A stretch of DNA of 64,000 nt from Aedes albopictus (lineage: Eukaryota; Arthropoda; Insecta; Diptera; Culicidae). The notes under the pieces are model-generated. The model saw nothing but the letters and a program-made list of their open reading frames with translations. It did no database searches and was not told where the DNA came from. The first letter of the stretch is position 1. Every line of letters begins with the position of its first letter. Both the position numbers and the translations under genes were made by a program. Below are positions 46,580 to 58,484 of the stretch, in pieces. The stretch spans positions 29,723,047 through 29,787,046 of the forward strand of contig NC_085138.1 in the NCBI RefSeq assembly GCF_035046485.1. Reading direction: 5' to 3'.

Positions 46580-48136
46580 CTGAAACGTGGTTTTGAGTTG
46601 ATTGAAGGTGGCGTTGGTTGATTGGAAGTTAGGTTTTTTTTTGGTTTCAGTGTTCGCAGTTGTGGTTTGTGTCGGTTGTTTGGAAGTAGTATCATATAGT
46701 TGAAAAGAAGCGATTATTTTCTTATGGTGGTTTGGATTGATGCACTGTGAAAAATGCTGTTGTTTTGTGTTCGAGTTGCCGAGAGTTCCGATTGTGATTT
46801 TGTCGGGTTATTCGAAAACTAAATCAAGAAAACGAAACTGAAAGGTGGTAGTGGTGATACGTGTTGCAGTGGCTGTCTTTTGTATCGTGCCTTTTTATGG
46901 GTTTTAGCTGGAATGTTGTTTGCAGTGCCAACAAAAAGCCAACATTTGGCAACTTTGCACGCGCGAGGTTTCTAGTTGAAGCTCAAAAAAAGTTTTCGCC
47001 AAAAATATAAGTTCCGGAAAAAATTGAAGCAAAACTGGTTGAAGGGAAGCCATAACAGGAAACGCAGCAGTCTGCACCAAATGTTTTTGAACATATTTCA
47101 ACCTCCCGCGTTGTGGGCAAGCATATTGAGTGGCACACACGCGCACTAGTTCTACTTTTGAGTTAGACTCTCCTCTCCTTTAGGAATGCGCTTTCCGGTG
47201 GAGAAGCTGTACCTAGAAATCGGAACACCAATATTTGTAGGTTATGTTCGTTTCCGTTAGAGAAGTGGTTTGCTTAGATCCTACACTGACGCAAAATGGC
47301 ATGAAGAAGGTACGTGTACATACGAGAGGCTAAAAAGAGAACGATTCTTCCGTTTTAAAATAACAAAGTAGCCATAACAGAGTTTTTTTACAGCGCGTAG
47401 CTTACTTGGATCGGTTGATTGGCAGCAAATAATTACACACGCACACACATACGTATTAAAAAATTGATCAAATCTACACACATTTAGATCGATGATTAAA
47501 ACTTCAATCGCTGGAGATTTTTTTTTATGGCGCTATACGGGATGAAGGCATCGGAAGCTATGAGAGGCAGTCATAGATTGAAAATGATACATTTATAACT
47601 GATTGTACGACACTGCCAGAAGCTGCGATTTTGAAAAGTTGGCTGCACTGATACGAAAAAAAAGTTGTACATAGGCGTAGCTACAAATGTGGTTTAAAAA
47701 TTAACTTTTTTAATGCTAATACATACTATCTACAAGCCTACTTTCTGACTATAAGAATTTGAGACTGGTAATGAAGAATAAAACATTGAGCGGGAAAGTT
47801 TAACCAATGAGTGCTTGTAAATACACCTAGACAGATAGAAAAGACATCATTTTAACACAAAAAGGATTTTCCATGGAATTGTAATTTCGTTGATTATTCT
47901 TATTCTATCCAAGTATCGCCCCTAACAGTAAATAATAGAAAAAATGTGCTTTTATAAAATCGGTTTCCCAGAAAATTTGGTGCAAGGAGTCAAACCAGAA
48001 TCGAATAAACATTCGAAACGCAGTTCGGAATGTGCGAAAAAAGAAAATCGAGACGAAACGTTCAAACTAGACGGTAGAGGGACACCGCGAGGACCCGAAT
48101 GGGAATTCCAACCCTCTGGTGTCCACATTTTCTAAC
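46580..48136 (-). other. Dystrobrevin intron, no further feature
   Basis: 1.56 kb of mostly unique AT-rich DNA. Short ORFs on both strands have no family resemblance. No inverted-repeat element was recognised. Confidence 0.5.
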
Positions 48137-48292
48137 CTGAATTCAGTTCGCGCACCAGAGAGCTCATAGCCGAGGAAACCGAATCGGCCGCATAGTGCAA
48201 ATCGTTCCTCCCGGAAGAGGACGGGCCGGAAGCGGGACCACCGGTGGCACTGGCGGACGACGGCCGACCCATGATCGGATTATGGACTCCAT
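48137..48292 (-). CDS. Dyb: Dystrobrevin exon (156 bp), Ser/Gly-rich
   Basis: Acceptor TTCCCACAG, donor GTTAGA at 48136. Encodes NGVHNPIMGRPSSASATGGP, ASGPSSSGRNDLHYAADSV and SSAMSSLVRELNS. Flexible linker with an amphipathic end. If the donor is ignored, a stop (GGT TAG) follows at once. A multiple of three, so skippable. Confidence 0.85.
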
Positions 48293-48855
48293 CTGTGGGA
48301 AGGGAGGGTAGTTTTTGACGATTCTTTTGTAGAAATAGGATAAGTGTACCTGTTATGATAAAAATTACTCAATTTTAAAACACTTTCGTAGATATACCCT
48401 AGTATACCGATATTTTTCAAAAATACCATTGACTTTGAAAGTCTTAAGTTTAAAATCAATTATTTGGCTTTCCATGACAAAATAGAGTTTCACGTTACAC
48501 AAAGTTCAGATGAAGTTCCGAGCATAAATTTCTGGCTGTTCCCGTGTCAATAAAATAAACATGATTTCATGAAAAAAAAATGGAATCTATGGAGTATAGA
48601 GAAAAAAAAACCTTCAATGTGGATCCTAAGCACCTGATATTATTTTCAACCTCTAGTTTAGTAAAACTTTGATACTATCGTTATATTTTGATTCGTATAG
48701 ATGCAATGCATCTATAATGAGTGAAAAAAAGGAATAACTACTCAATAAGAATAAAAAATGACAGTCAGATGACATCATATAGTTTACTAGAGATCATTTT
48801 CGATATCTTGGTGCACCAAAGAGCATATATCTCTCCGTTTATCTATTTTTCTCGT
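48293..48855 (-). other. Dystrobrevin intron, start of the 14.3-kb intron
   Basis: AT-rich, no recognised repeat or exon up to the minisatellite at 48860. Confidence 0.4.
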
Positions 48856-48859
48856 GCTG

Positions 48860-49975
48860 GAAGAAGATTCCCTATAGAAATTCCTGGAGAAGTTCTTGGA
48901 AATCACAGAACATATCTGTGAAGTAATCCCGGAAGAAATCCCGTACAGAATACCTTTAGAAATACAAAAAAAGGGGAACAAATTGAAGGGAGCCCAGCAG
49001 GTATCATGGCACGAATACCTAAAAGAATTCTGTCAAGATTCCCTGAAAGAATCTTTGCAAGAATACCAGGACGAATCTCTGAAGAAATCCTGAAAGAGTA
49101 TCCCCTAAAAGAACCTGTTTTGAAATCCCAGAGGGATCCTTGAAGAAATTCCAGCAGTAATCCCTGAAGCAATAGTGACTATAGCACTTGAGGAATTCCT
49201 TACTAGATTTTCTAAAGCGATCTCGGCAGAAATATCTGAAGGAATCCCGGGAGGATTCCCCAAAGGAATCATGAGTGGAATATTTGGAAGAATCCTGAGG
49301 GGTGTCTCGCATGGAAGTTGAGCAGGAATCACTGAAAGAATCATAGAAAAATCTTGGAAGGATTTGCTGGAGAAATCCCGAGAGGAATCTCTGGAAAAAA
49401 ATCCTGGAAAGAATCTTTCATAAAATACCAGCAAGAATGCTTGCACGAATATCTAGAGGAATTTCACTAGGATTCTCTGAAGATTTCTTGGGAGATTTAT
49501 TAGAGGAATCATAACAGGAATCCCGACTGGAAGCTGAGCAGAAATCTCTGAAAGAATCATAGGAGAAATCTCGGAAGGAATTGTTGATGAAATCCCTGAA
49601 AAACCTCGGGAGCATTTTTTTTTCAGGAATCCCAAAAGGAATTCCGGCACGAACACTCAAAAGAACCCCTCCAGGATTGCCTGAAGATTTCTCGGCAGGA
49701 ATCTATATTTTTCACATTACTTTTCGGGAGGAACCCTAGCAGGGATCCTTAGCGAAATCCCAGAAAGAATCTTGGAAGGAATTCCAGCAGGAATCCCCGA
49801 TGAAATGCCGACTAGTATACATAAAGCAGACTTTGCAGAAATCCCTGAAGAGATCGCAGGCAGAATAGCTACGATAATTCTGGAAGAAACATCTTTAGGA
49901 ATCCTGGGAAGAGTCTGGAGAGGAATGCCTGAAGAAATCCCAGAAAAAAATCCTGATGGTATCTCGAGAAAATCT
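48860..49975. repeat. Degenerate minisatellite (GAATCCCAGAAGG orientation)
   Basis: Diverged units of GGAATCCC(A/T)GAAGGAAT type, purine-rich on +. Same superfamily as the other arrays but far less homogeneous. ORFs on both strands are low complexity. Confidence 0.75.
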
Positions 49976-49979
49976 CATC

Positions 49980-51520
49980 TCATCTTATTCTATCTGATCT
50001 CACCTCACCTCATCCCATCTTATCACCCTACTCTCTACCCCAATCGTCTGCACCTTACCGTCTTCCCTACCCTCTACCTACCCTAATCCTCAACCATACC
50101 CCATAGCCTAACCCTCCACTATACGCTTTATCCTAACCCTCGATTCTACCGTCTATCCTTCCTTACCATAACAATCTACCTTATTCTCTACCCTATCGTT
50201 TATCCTGCCAGTGGCGTTATGGTCGTGATTTTTTCGGCAGACAAGTTCGCAGATTGTGAACGATCCTCGGTACCCAAGTATGTAATTTTTTATTGGTCCT
50301 CCTCTGTCACATCGGTGTAACACGCTAAATCGAATTTACACAAATGACAAATTACGCAGAAAAATATATACTGTAATGAATATTTTTGAGTACCCGATTG
50401 GACACACAATTCAATGGTTTTCTTCGGTATTTTAACCCTCTAATACCCACATTTTTGATTTTGATCTAAATATCATTTTTCGTCATCTAAAATCGATTTA
50501 AACATGTTTTGGAAGATGATTCTTTTTAATTCTCGATTTCGTGAATTTCAGTTTTTGATTTTTCTTATTTTTATTTTTGAACATCCCCACACTTTTATAT
50601 TTTTCCTAGAAGCCAATTTGGAGAACGGATTTTTTGAGATGAAAACATTTTGAGATTTTATGATAATTGTTGAAATTTTATTATTTTAAATTTTTTTCAC
50701 AGAAAATTTTATTTTCCGTGTAATTTTAAGGAAAATAATTTAAGAGTGTATTCGATTCCCTTAAACTATTAAACAAGGATAGAATGATTTGGGAAAAATT
50801 TAAAATATGTTATTTGTAGCGATTCAATACAAAATAAACAATGACTTCTAAAAGGTAACTAAAACATCAATTTTTCAATGATTTAAAAAAAAAATGTAAA
50901 TACGCTTTAAAATACACCAAAAATCATTTTAAGATATACAGAACAGTCCTAAATAGCAGCCAAAAATATAAAAATTTGATTTTCCACGAAACAAAAATTA
51001 CAAAAATGCTCAAACTATACCCCGTCTAAAGGCGGGATTGGGTATTAGAGGGTTAAGGTTAGTCTATGATCCTTTCACCGTACTCTCTACCCTTACTCCT
51101 CGCCCTACCCTCTACGCTATCTTCCATCTTACCGTCTACTCTAACTCTCTATCCAACCATCTACCCAGCCTCTACTCTACAATAACCCCCAAAATTATCT
51201 GCTACCCTACTCTAACACAACCCTCTACCTTAACTCTCCACTCTACCCTCTAACCTAACCCTCTTCTCTATCCTCTACCGAACCTTTCACCCTAACCCTT
51301 TATCCTACAGTCTACTCTATCCTCTACCCTACCCCCTACTCTACCACACGCTCTATCCTCTACCTGATTCTCTACCCTTTGCCCAAACCCTAACCTTCTA
51401 CCCTATTCTCTACTCGACCCTCAACCCTACCGTCTTCTCTACCATCTACCCCATCCTCTACCGAACCTCTATCCTGTTGTCTATCCTACCTTCTACCCTT
51501 ACGTTTCCTATAAAACAATA
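49980..51520. repeat. CTACCCT/CCCTAACC-type telomere-like minisatellite tract
   Basis: Two blocks, 50015-50215 and 51057-51505, made of short C-rich words CTCTACCCTA, CCCTAACC, CTACCGTCTA on +. They contain interspersed perfect CCCTAA hexamers without a fixed period. About 840 bp of AT-rich DNA between them holds a TTAA-flanked MITE (50436-51052) and 220 bp of unassigned sequence (50216-50431). Confidence 0.7.
50436..51052. mobile_element. TTAA-flanked MITE (piggyBac-like)
   Basis: 617 bp. Ends CCCTCTAATACCCA and TGGGTATTAGAGGG, TTAA at 50432-50435 and 51053-51056. AT-rich inside with AAAATCGATTT and CAAAAATCATTTTAAG words. No ORF. Confidence 0.85.
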
Positions 51521-51754
51521 TTCCAGATGGACGCGGATGAATGTGGGAGTTCAACTTCAACCAGAAATTCTTCCACTAGGGTTTCTCTAGAAATTCCGAC
51601 GGGGTTTCTTTCTGGAACTCCTTTAGTGGTAACTCTTTTAATACCTTCCAGAATTTATAAAAAGCTCCTTTTGTATTTTTACGGAATTTTCTTATTTTTC
51701 CTCTTTAGATTTCTCCCGGAGGCTCTTTTGATAGTGTACCTTTTTTCAAGTTTA

Positions 51755-52889
51755 AAGGGTGATACGGTCAAAATTTGGTCACACCATTTTTTTCATAACT
51801 TCAGACTGCGTGCACCAAAACAGCTGATTTTTGGACCAGTAATGCTACATTATATGTAGCTTATACCATAAAATTTTCATCAAAATCAATTAAGTATTGG
51901 ATGATATATAGATAAAACCATCGACCTACCTTTTTAAAATTTTGTACAAAGGCGCTCCATAGTAAATTTTCGGAAATTTAAGGTCAGTAAAGCACAATTT
52001 TGTTTATAGAACTACCAATACTGCTCCGATTTTTATCAAAATTTTACAGTATAATACTAGTATGAAAATATGTTCCTAGTAAAATTTTGAGCCATTTTGT
52101 ATGAATACTTTCAAAGTTGTAGCAGTTGGAATATGAAAAAAAACTGATCGGGTGCCACTCAAGCAAATATAACTTTGTAACGGCTGGATCAAATTGAATG
52201 AAATTTTTACACAACATTTTGATATGCATACTTTACATACAGAAAAATTTTCATTGAAATCGGTTAAGTATCTCTGGCTCTATAAATAAAACAGTAAAAA
52301 TGTGTTTTTATTTGTGCAAAAAATTTTAAAATTGCAGATCTCAGAGTTCAACAATATCTCCGCAAATACTAGACCGATTTTGATGAAAATGTTGTGGTAC
52401 AAGCTACATATAATGTACCATTACTAATCCAAAAATCAGCTGTTTTGGTGTACGCAGTCTAAGGTTATGAAAAAAATTGTGTGACCAAAATTTGACTTGA
52501 CTTGACAAAATTTGACAAAATTTGACCACCTAAACAAATATAACTTTGTAACGGCTGGATCAAATTGAATGAAATTTTACACAACATTTTGATATGTATA
52601 CTTTACATACAGAATTTTTTTTTACTGAAATTGGTTCAGTATTTCTGGCTCTAGAAATAAAAGAGTAAAAATGTGTTCTTATTTTTTAATCCTTTTTGTA
52701 CAAAATTTTAAAATTGCAGTTTTCAGGATTCACAATATCTCCGCAAATACTAAACCGATTTTGATGAAAATTGTATGGTATAAGCTACATATAATGTTCC
52801 ATTACCGGTCCAAAAATCAGCTGTTTTGGTGTACGCAGTCTCAAGTTATGAATCAAATTGTGTGACCAAATTTTGACCGTATCACCCTT
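51755..52889. mobile_element. TA-flanked element with AAGGGTGATACGGTCAAA ends
   Basis: 1135 bp. Inverted ends AAGGGTGATACGGTCAAA / TTTGACCGTATCACCCTT. TA at 51753-51754 and 52890-52891. The inside has an inverted and a direct repetition: the block ATATAACTTTGTAACGGC to GTACGCAGTCT appears twice (52168-52460 and 52528-52850), and CAAAACAGCTGATTTTTGGA on the left is its inverse. No transposase ORF. Confidence 0.8.
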
Positions 52890-52929
52890 TAGAGCCAATC
52901 TTTCCGGGATTGCTCTTTGAGAATCATTG

Positions 52930-55900
52930 TCGTAGCTAGGATTTTTTTCTGGAGGGGGGCCAGGGGGGCTGACTTGATATTATTTTTAAGCGGGATGGGC
53001 ACCCGATATGTGAATATGCCTGACATGTCTTCGGGGTTTTGACCTGGGGTATCTTAAGAGGTTCCTCCTCTTCGAGGTTTCCTTCACAAATTTCCCCAGA
53101 GTTCCTTCAAGGTATTTCTGCAGGTATTCCTCCAGCGATTTCAACAGGGATTTCTCCATATATTTCTTCCAGAATTCCTCTAGGGATTGACCCAATAATA
53201 CCATCTTGAATGATTCGAAGTATGTCTGCAGGAATGTATTGAATAAAAAAAATACTAGAATTAAAAATAATCCAGGAATTGCTTGAAAAATTTGTACAAA
53301 AATTCCTCCTGGAATTTTCCTAGGGATTTCTCCGGAAATTCTTCCAGGGTTTCATTCAGGAATTCCTCCAGAAATTATTTCATGGATATTTTCCCAAGAA
53401 CTCCTGTAAGGATTTCTCCAGGAATTCTTCCCAGGTTTCCGACAGGAATTTTTCCAGAAGTTCTTCCAAACATTCCTCCTGAGGTTCCTGCACAAACTGC
53501 TTCAGGGATTTTTCCAAGAATTCCCCCAGGAATTATTTCAAGAGTTTCTCTAAAAATTTCTCTAAGGTCTTCTCCAGGAATTCCTCAAAAGGTTTCTTCA
53601 GATTTACCCCAGGAATTTCTTCAGACATTCCAGCATTTCATCCAAGCATTTTCCCGGGAGTTCCTTCAGGAATTCCACCAAAAATTTCTTCAAGAATTGA
53701 ACCAGGATTTTTTTTTTTCGGAAATTTCTACAGCAATTCCTCCAGGAATTTCACCAAGAATTCCTCTAGGGATTAATCTAGGGATTCTTCCTGGGTTTCC
53801 GACAGGAATTTGTCCAGAAGTTCCTCCGGGCATTCCTTCTGAGGTTCCTCCAGAAATTGCTTCAGGGATGTTTCAAAGAGTTCTCCCAGGGATTCTTCCA
53901 AGAATTTATCTAGAAATTTCTCTAAGGATTCCTCCTGGAATTCTTCTAAAGGTTTCTTCTCAATTTTCTTCCAGGGAGTCCTCTTAGAATTCCTCTAAAA
54001 AATCCTCCAGGATTTCTTCCAGGGTTTTCTCCAAGAATTCATACAGGAATTTCTCCAAGGAGTCCTGCAGGGTTTTCTTCTAGAACGCTTCCAGGGATTC
54101 CTCCACGGATTCATTTAGGAGTTCCTCCATCGATTTCTATAGGAATTCATCTACGGAATTCTTCTAGAGGTCCCTCCCAGAATTCCTCTAAAGATTCCAC
54201 CAGAAATTCATCTAAGAATTTATCCAGGGATTGTTCCTGGTATTCGTCCAGGACTTTCTCCTGGGATGCCTCCAAGAAATCCTCCAATTATTCCTTCAGA
54301 AATTCTTCCAGGATTTCCTCCAGAGATTCAGCTAGGTATTGTTTCAAGGATTTCTCCAGGAATTCCTTCTATGATTCTTCCAGGAATTCGTCCAGAAATT
54401 CTTCCAAGAATCCATCCTGATTTTTTTCTAGGAATTCCTCAGGGATTCCTGATGCGATTTCTTCAGTTTTTTCCAGGAATTCTTCCCATAATTATTCTTA
54501 GGATTCCCTAAGGAATTGATTCAGGGTTTCCTCCAGGTATACTTTCAGAAATTCCTACAGTGTTTACTCCAGGCATACCTGCAGGAATTTCTCTAGAGAT
54601 TCCCTCAGAAATTCCAGAGGTTCTTTGGGATGCCCATCAAAGAGTTCCTCCCATTAGCTACGCCAATGTTGAGAATCTTCCTAGACTCCTGCATTCCGAC
54701 CGATTTCTCCTGGAGTTTTTCACGGCGGGGTTCCTGCTGATTATTTTTCCAGGATTTCTTCCAGAAGTTTTCACATCTTTGAGTTTCTTCTTCGTTTTCT
54801 TTTGGAAATTTTCGTGGGATTTCCCCCTGGTTTATCCCGGGATCTCTACAGGAAGGTCTCATAAAATATTGTTCGGATATTGCCACGAAATAGATTTCTT
54901 CCAGAGATTTTCGCGGTATTTCACTCAAAGTTCCTTCGGAGTAATTTCTAGGGTTTTTACTAGAGTTCCTCTCGGGAAGCTCTTCCGGAGGTTTTTGCTG
55001 AATTGTTCCCTGAGTGCTCCACGGGACTTCTTCCGCTGTTCCATTTGTCATTTCTTCAAGCAATTTCCTCGAGTTTCCTTCTAGAGTTTCTTTCGGGATA
55101 TCTGCAGGAGTTACCCAAAGGTTCTCGCGGATTTTATCTTGAAATTTCACCTACAATTTATCTTGGAACTTTTCTTAGATGATTCCTTTCTGTGTTGTTC
55201 CAGAAGTGTCTCTTAGAGTGTTTCAGGATTTATCCTGGAGTTTCTCCCAAAGTTTTTTTCTTCAGATGACGGATTCTTCCGGAGTTCTATTATAGATTTC
55301 TGTGGTAGCTATTGCTGATATTTCTGATGTTATTCTCTCTACTATTTTTATCAGAGGCTTTTCCAGGCTTTTCCTGGTAATGATTTTCAAGAGTTTCTTA
55401 GATTGGTCCTTCTGTCATATTTCTTCAAGATTTTCCCGAAATTATTCCCAGAGTTCTTCCTGGCATCCCTACCGGATATTGCCCAGGGCTTCGGGGTGAT
55501 TTCTCAAATTGTTGCTCCCGGAGATCTTGATTTGGTTTTTCGTATGTTTTGCTCTGAATACTTTCTGGGATAACCTACCAAATTCCTTATGGGAAATTCC
55601 CGGAGAAATATCGAAAGGAATGTTGGTAAAATCCCACAAGAAACTCAATAAAGGCTATTGGTAATATCCCGAGCGGAACTTCGGAAGAAATGCCAAGAAA
55701 AATAGGGATTTCACGAACAATTTTCCGGGAGTGATCCCGAGAGGAAGTATTAAGAAAAATCCGGAAGGCACTCTGAAAACTTCCCGGGAGAAATCTCACG
55801 AGGAATTCAAACAGAAATCTCGGAAAACTACTTAAAAGAAATCTTACGAAGAGCTTTAGCAGGAATAGGTTTTTATAGAATTTTTCTAGGAGTTATTTCC

Positions 55901-56170
55901 GGAATTTATTTTGATTCCTAGGCATTTTCTTACTGGTTTTCCGGAACCCCCTAGAAATTTCAACGTAATCTTTACCACGTTCCTAAACGGCCTCTACCTT
56001 GGAGTTTCTCATGGAATTTCTCCAATATTTGCGGAACTTTTCCAGAAGTTCATCGTGAGACTTCGCTCAGAGTTCCTTCAGAGATTTCTTGCGGATATCC
56101 ATCCAGGAACTGTCTCAAATATTTCTCCTGGAATTGTTACCAGAATTTAGCCTTAAGTTCTAGTTTTTCT
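52930..56170. repeat. Degenerate minisatellite (TTCCTCCAGGAATT orientation)
   Basis: 3.2 kb of diverged 21-24 bp units, pyrimidine-rich on + except 55560-55860. An ORF of 234 codons at 53283-53987 on + reads as low-complexity P/S/F/I repeats; codon-scale periodicity explains it. Dystrobrevin intron. Confidence 0.8.
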
Positions 56171-56204
56171 GGGAAATCCTCGTGGGACAATCTTATGGAT
56201 TCTT

Positions 56205-56460
56205 CTTCTTCTTATTTTTGACGAAACGTTCCAACTGGGAGGAAGTCTGCTTCACAGCTTCCTTTAAAAATCCAATACAAAAAGTTCCTGGAACGACCGG
56301 GAATCGAACCCTGCGTCCTCTGCAAGATCTTGCTGAATACCCGTGCATGGATGAGCTCGAAACAGAGGTCGTAGGTGGTAAACAGCGTTGGCGAGTGCAT
56401 TTTTCTATCAGAGAGGACTTGGTGATTACTCATTGGTACGTTGGCAGGCGACACACTTAG
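56205..56460 (-). mobile_element. tRNA-derived SINE, second family, minus copy
   Basis: Minus strand: GCACGGGTATTCAGCA, B-box GGGTTCGATTCCCGG, then TCGTTCCAGGA and a tail ending AAGAAGAAGAAG. The same order GCACGGGTATTCAGCA...GGGTTCGATTTTCGG...TCCAGGATC is on + at 60233-60505. Confidence 0.65.
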
Positions 56461-56875
56461 TTGAGAGAATATGTACGGAGGAAGGCAAATTAGTCGCTGT
56501 AGTGACGTGATTACCCAGATATTTTAGCAGTTGCGGCGTAGGTGGTGTGCAGAGCAGCAGGTAGCTATGCCGGGTAAATAGCTAGATCGAGATGATATTG
56601 CATTGGCTCTCTCCGCGAAATAATACCATATGGTGGCTCCGAAGAGGAGCCTCGCTGATAGGCCATGTGTTCAAGAGCATAGCAGGTATCAGAAGGCCGA
56701 CAACAGAGGCACGAAATCCTCCATTAGACTCCATTAGACGATGACATTGTGCAGGAAATTATGTATATACGGAAGTGTAATTCGAAAGTGTCTATGGTTT
56801 TCGTATGCGTCGAAGTTTGTTTCTACGCATTGCAAAGGAGATGCATCGTTCAAAAGCCGAATGCTACGGGCAAGC
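56461..56875. repeat. Old dispersed repeat, unclassified
   Basis: Contains ACCATATGGTGGCTCC and GCCATGTGTTCAAGAGC, matched by ACCGTATGGTGGCTCC and GTCTGTGTTCAAGGGGGC at about 62085-62130. The two regions therefore share a repeat (SINE-associated or SINE-like). The class is not clear. Confidence 0.45.
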
Positions 56876-56879
56876 TAGA

Positions 56880-58145
56880 CTTACCTAGAGAAATTCCGAA
56901 GAACATTTCGTGGTACTTCCAGAGGATTCTGAAGGAATCCCTGCGTGTGCTGCAGCAGGAATCCTTGAAGGAATCCCAGAAAGATCTCCTGCAAATTTCT
57001 CTGAAAAACTCCTGGAGCAATCTGTGAAGGAGATCCTGATAGAATTCCGGGAAAAACCCATGGAGGAATCATCGAAGGAACTCATAAAGGAATTCCTGAT
57101 AGAACTTCTGGAGAAATAACGAAACAAAATGCAAGTGGAATCCCTGGATAAACTTAGAAAGAAACCCTTGAAGGATTTCTTGCAAGAATTCCTGATGGAA
57201 TCCCTGAAGGAGTTCCTGGAATGTTTTTTTTAGGAAACCATGAGGGAGCTCCTGGAGGAGTCTTTGAAGAATTTCTTAAAAAATATTTAGAACATTGCAA
57301 GGAAAATCTCTCCAGCAATTTAAATGGAATCCTTGAATGAACTACAGAAGAAATATCTTAGGGGTTTTCTAAAGGAAACCCTGAAGCTAATCCGGATTGA
57401 AATTCTGAAGCAATCGCTGATAAATTTTAAGCAGAAATTCCTGGAGGAATCCCTGAAAGACTTGCTTTAGGAACCCCAGATGGTGTTTCTGGAGAAAACC
57501 CTGCGGGAGTTGTTGAAAAAGTTCTTGAAGGAACTCCTGGAACAATCTCTGAAAAATTTCTGAAAGAATCCCTGAAGAAATGCTTGAAGGTGTTCTTGGA
57601 GAAATCCCTCAAGGAATTCCAGAAATAATAAATTAAGGAATTCAAGGATAAATCCTTGAAGAAATTGTTCGAGGAATCCCTGAAAAACTTGCAGAATAAA
57701 CTCCTGATGGAATTCTCGAAGAAATCCCTAATAAGTTTTCCGGAGGAATTCCTGAATGCATTCCGGAAGAACCCCTTTTCGAAGCTTTTGAAAATCCCTG
57801 AAGAAACCTGTGAATGAACCCCTGAAGAAGCTCAAAAAACTTGCTGGATGAATCCTTGAAGAAATTCCAGGAGAAAATCCGGAAAGAGTTCTTAGAGAAA
57901 TCCCTGAGAGTGATTCTGGAGAAATCCCTGAAGGAGTTCCTGGAGAAATCTCTGAAGAGTACCAGAAGAAATCCCTGCAGGAGTATCTGAAAAATCTTTC
58001 CAGCAATTTAAGGAGAAATTTCTCCAGCAATTTCAGAAGAAATCTTTTAAATTATAACCAGAAAAAACATCTGGAGAAATCCCTGAAGGGAGTTCCTGAA
58101 AGAATCTCTCCAGAAAATCCGAAAAATTTCCTTAAGAAACTACAA
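56880..58145. repeat. Degenerate minisatellite (GGAATCCCTGAAG orientation)
   Basis: Diverged units of GGAATCCCTGAAGAAATT(C/T) type, purine-rich on +, i.e. inverted against 52930-55560. Confidence 0.8.
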
Positions 58146-58149
58146 ACGA

Positions 58150-58480
58150 GTCTCCAGTTTGCCTAGTGATTAAGGCTATGGATCGCCAATCCGAAGACGG
58201 CGGGATCAATTCCCGTTCCGGTCGGGAAAATTTTCTCGAATCCTTGGGCAGAGTGTATGATTGTGATTTCCTCACGATATATAAATTCATGCTATGGCAG
58301 GCAAAGAAAGCCCTTCAATTAATAACTGTGGAAATGCTCAACAGAACACTAATTTGAAGAGAGGCAGGCCAACGTATAGCCATACAGAAGAAGATTTTTT
58401 TCTTTGGTTTGTATTTATGTGTATTTTAACTAAAGCTAATTCTACACTTACAGAAGAAGAAGAAGAAGAACTACAGGCGA
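58150..58480 (+). mobile_element. tRNA-derived SINE (Feilai-like), plus copy
   Basis: Head GTCTCCAGTTTGCCTAGTG (A-box region), GGATCGCCAATCC and B-box region GGGATCAATTCCCG. Then GGTCGGGAAAATTTTCTCG, CAAAGAAAGCCCTTCAATTA, GTGGAAATGCTCA and an AAGAAGAAGAAGAAG tail. It provides the uninterrupted version of the SINE body split at 21464-21790. Confidence 0.75.
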
Positions 58481-58484
58481 AATA

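Noticed and set aside
53283..53987. 234-codon ORF
   Set aside because: Low-complexity translation of the degenerate minisatellite in a dystrobrevin intron.
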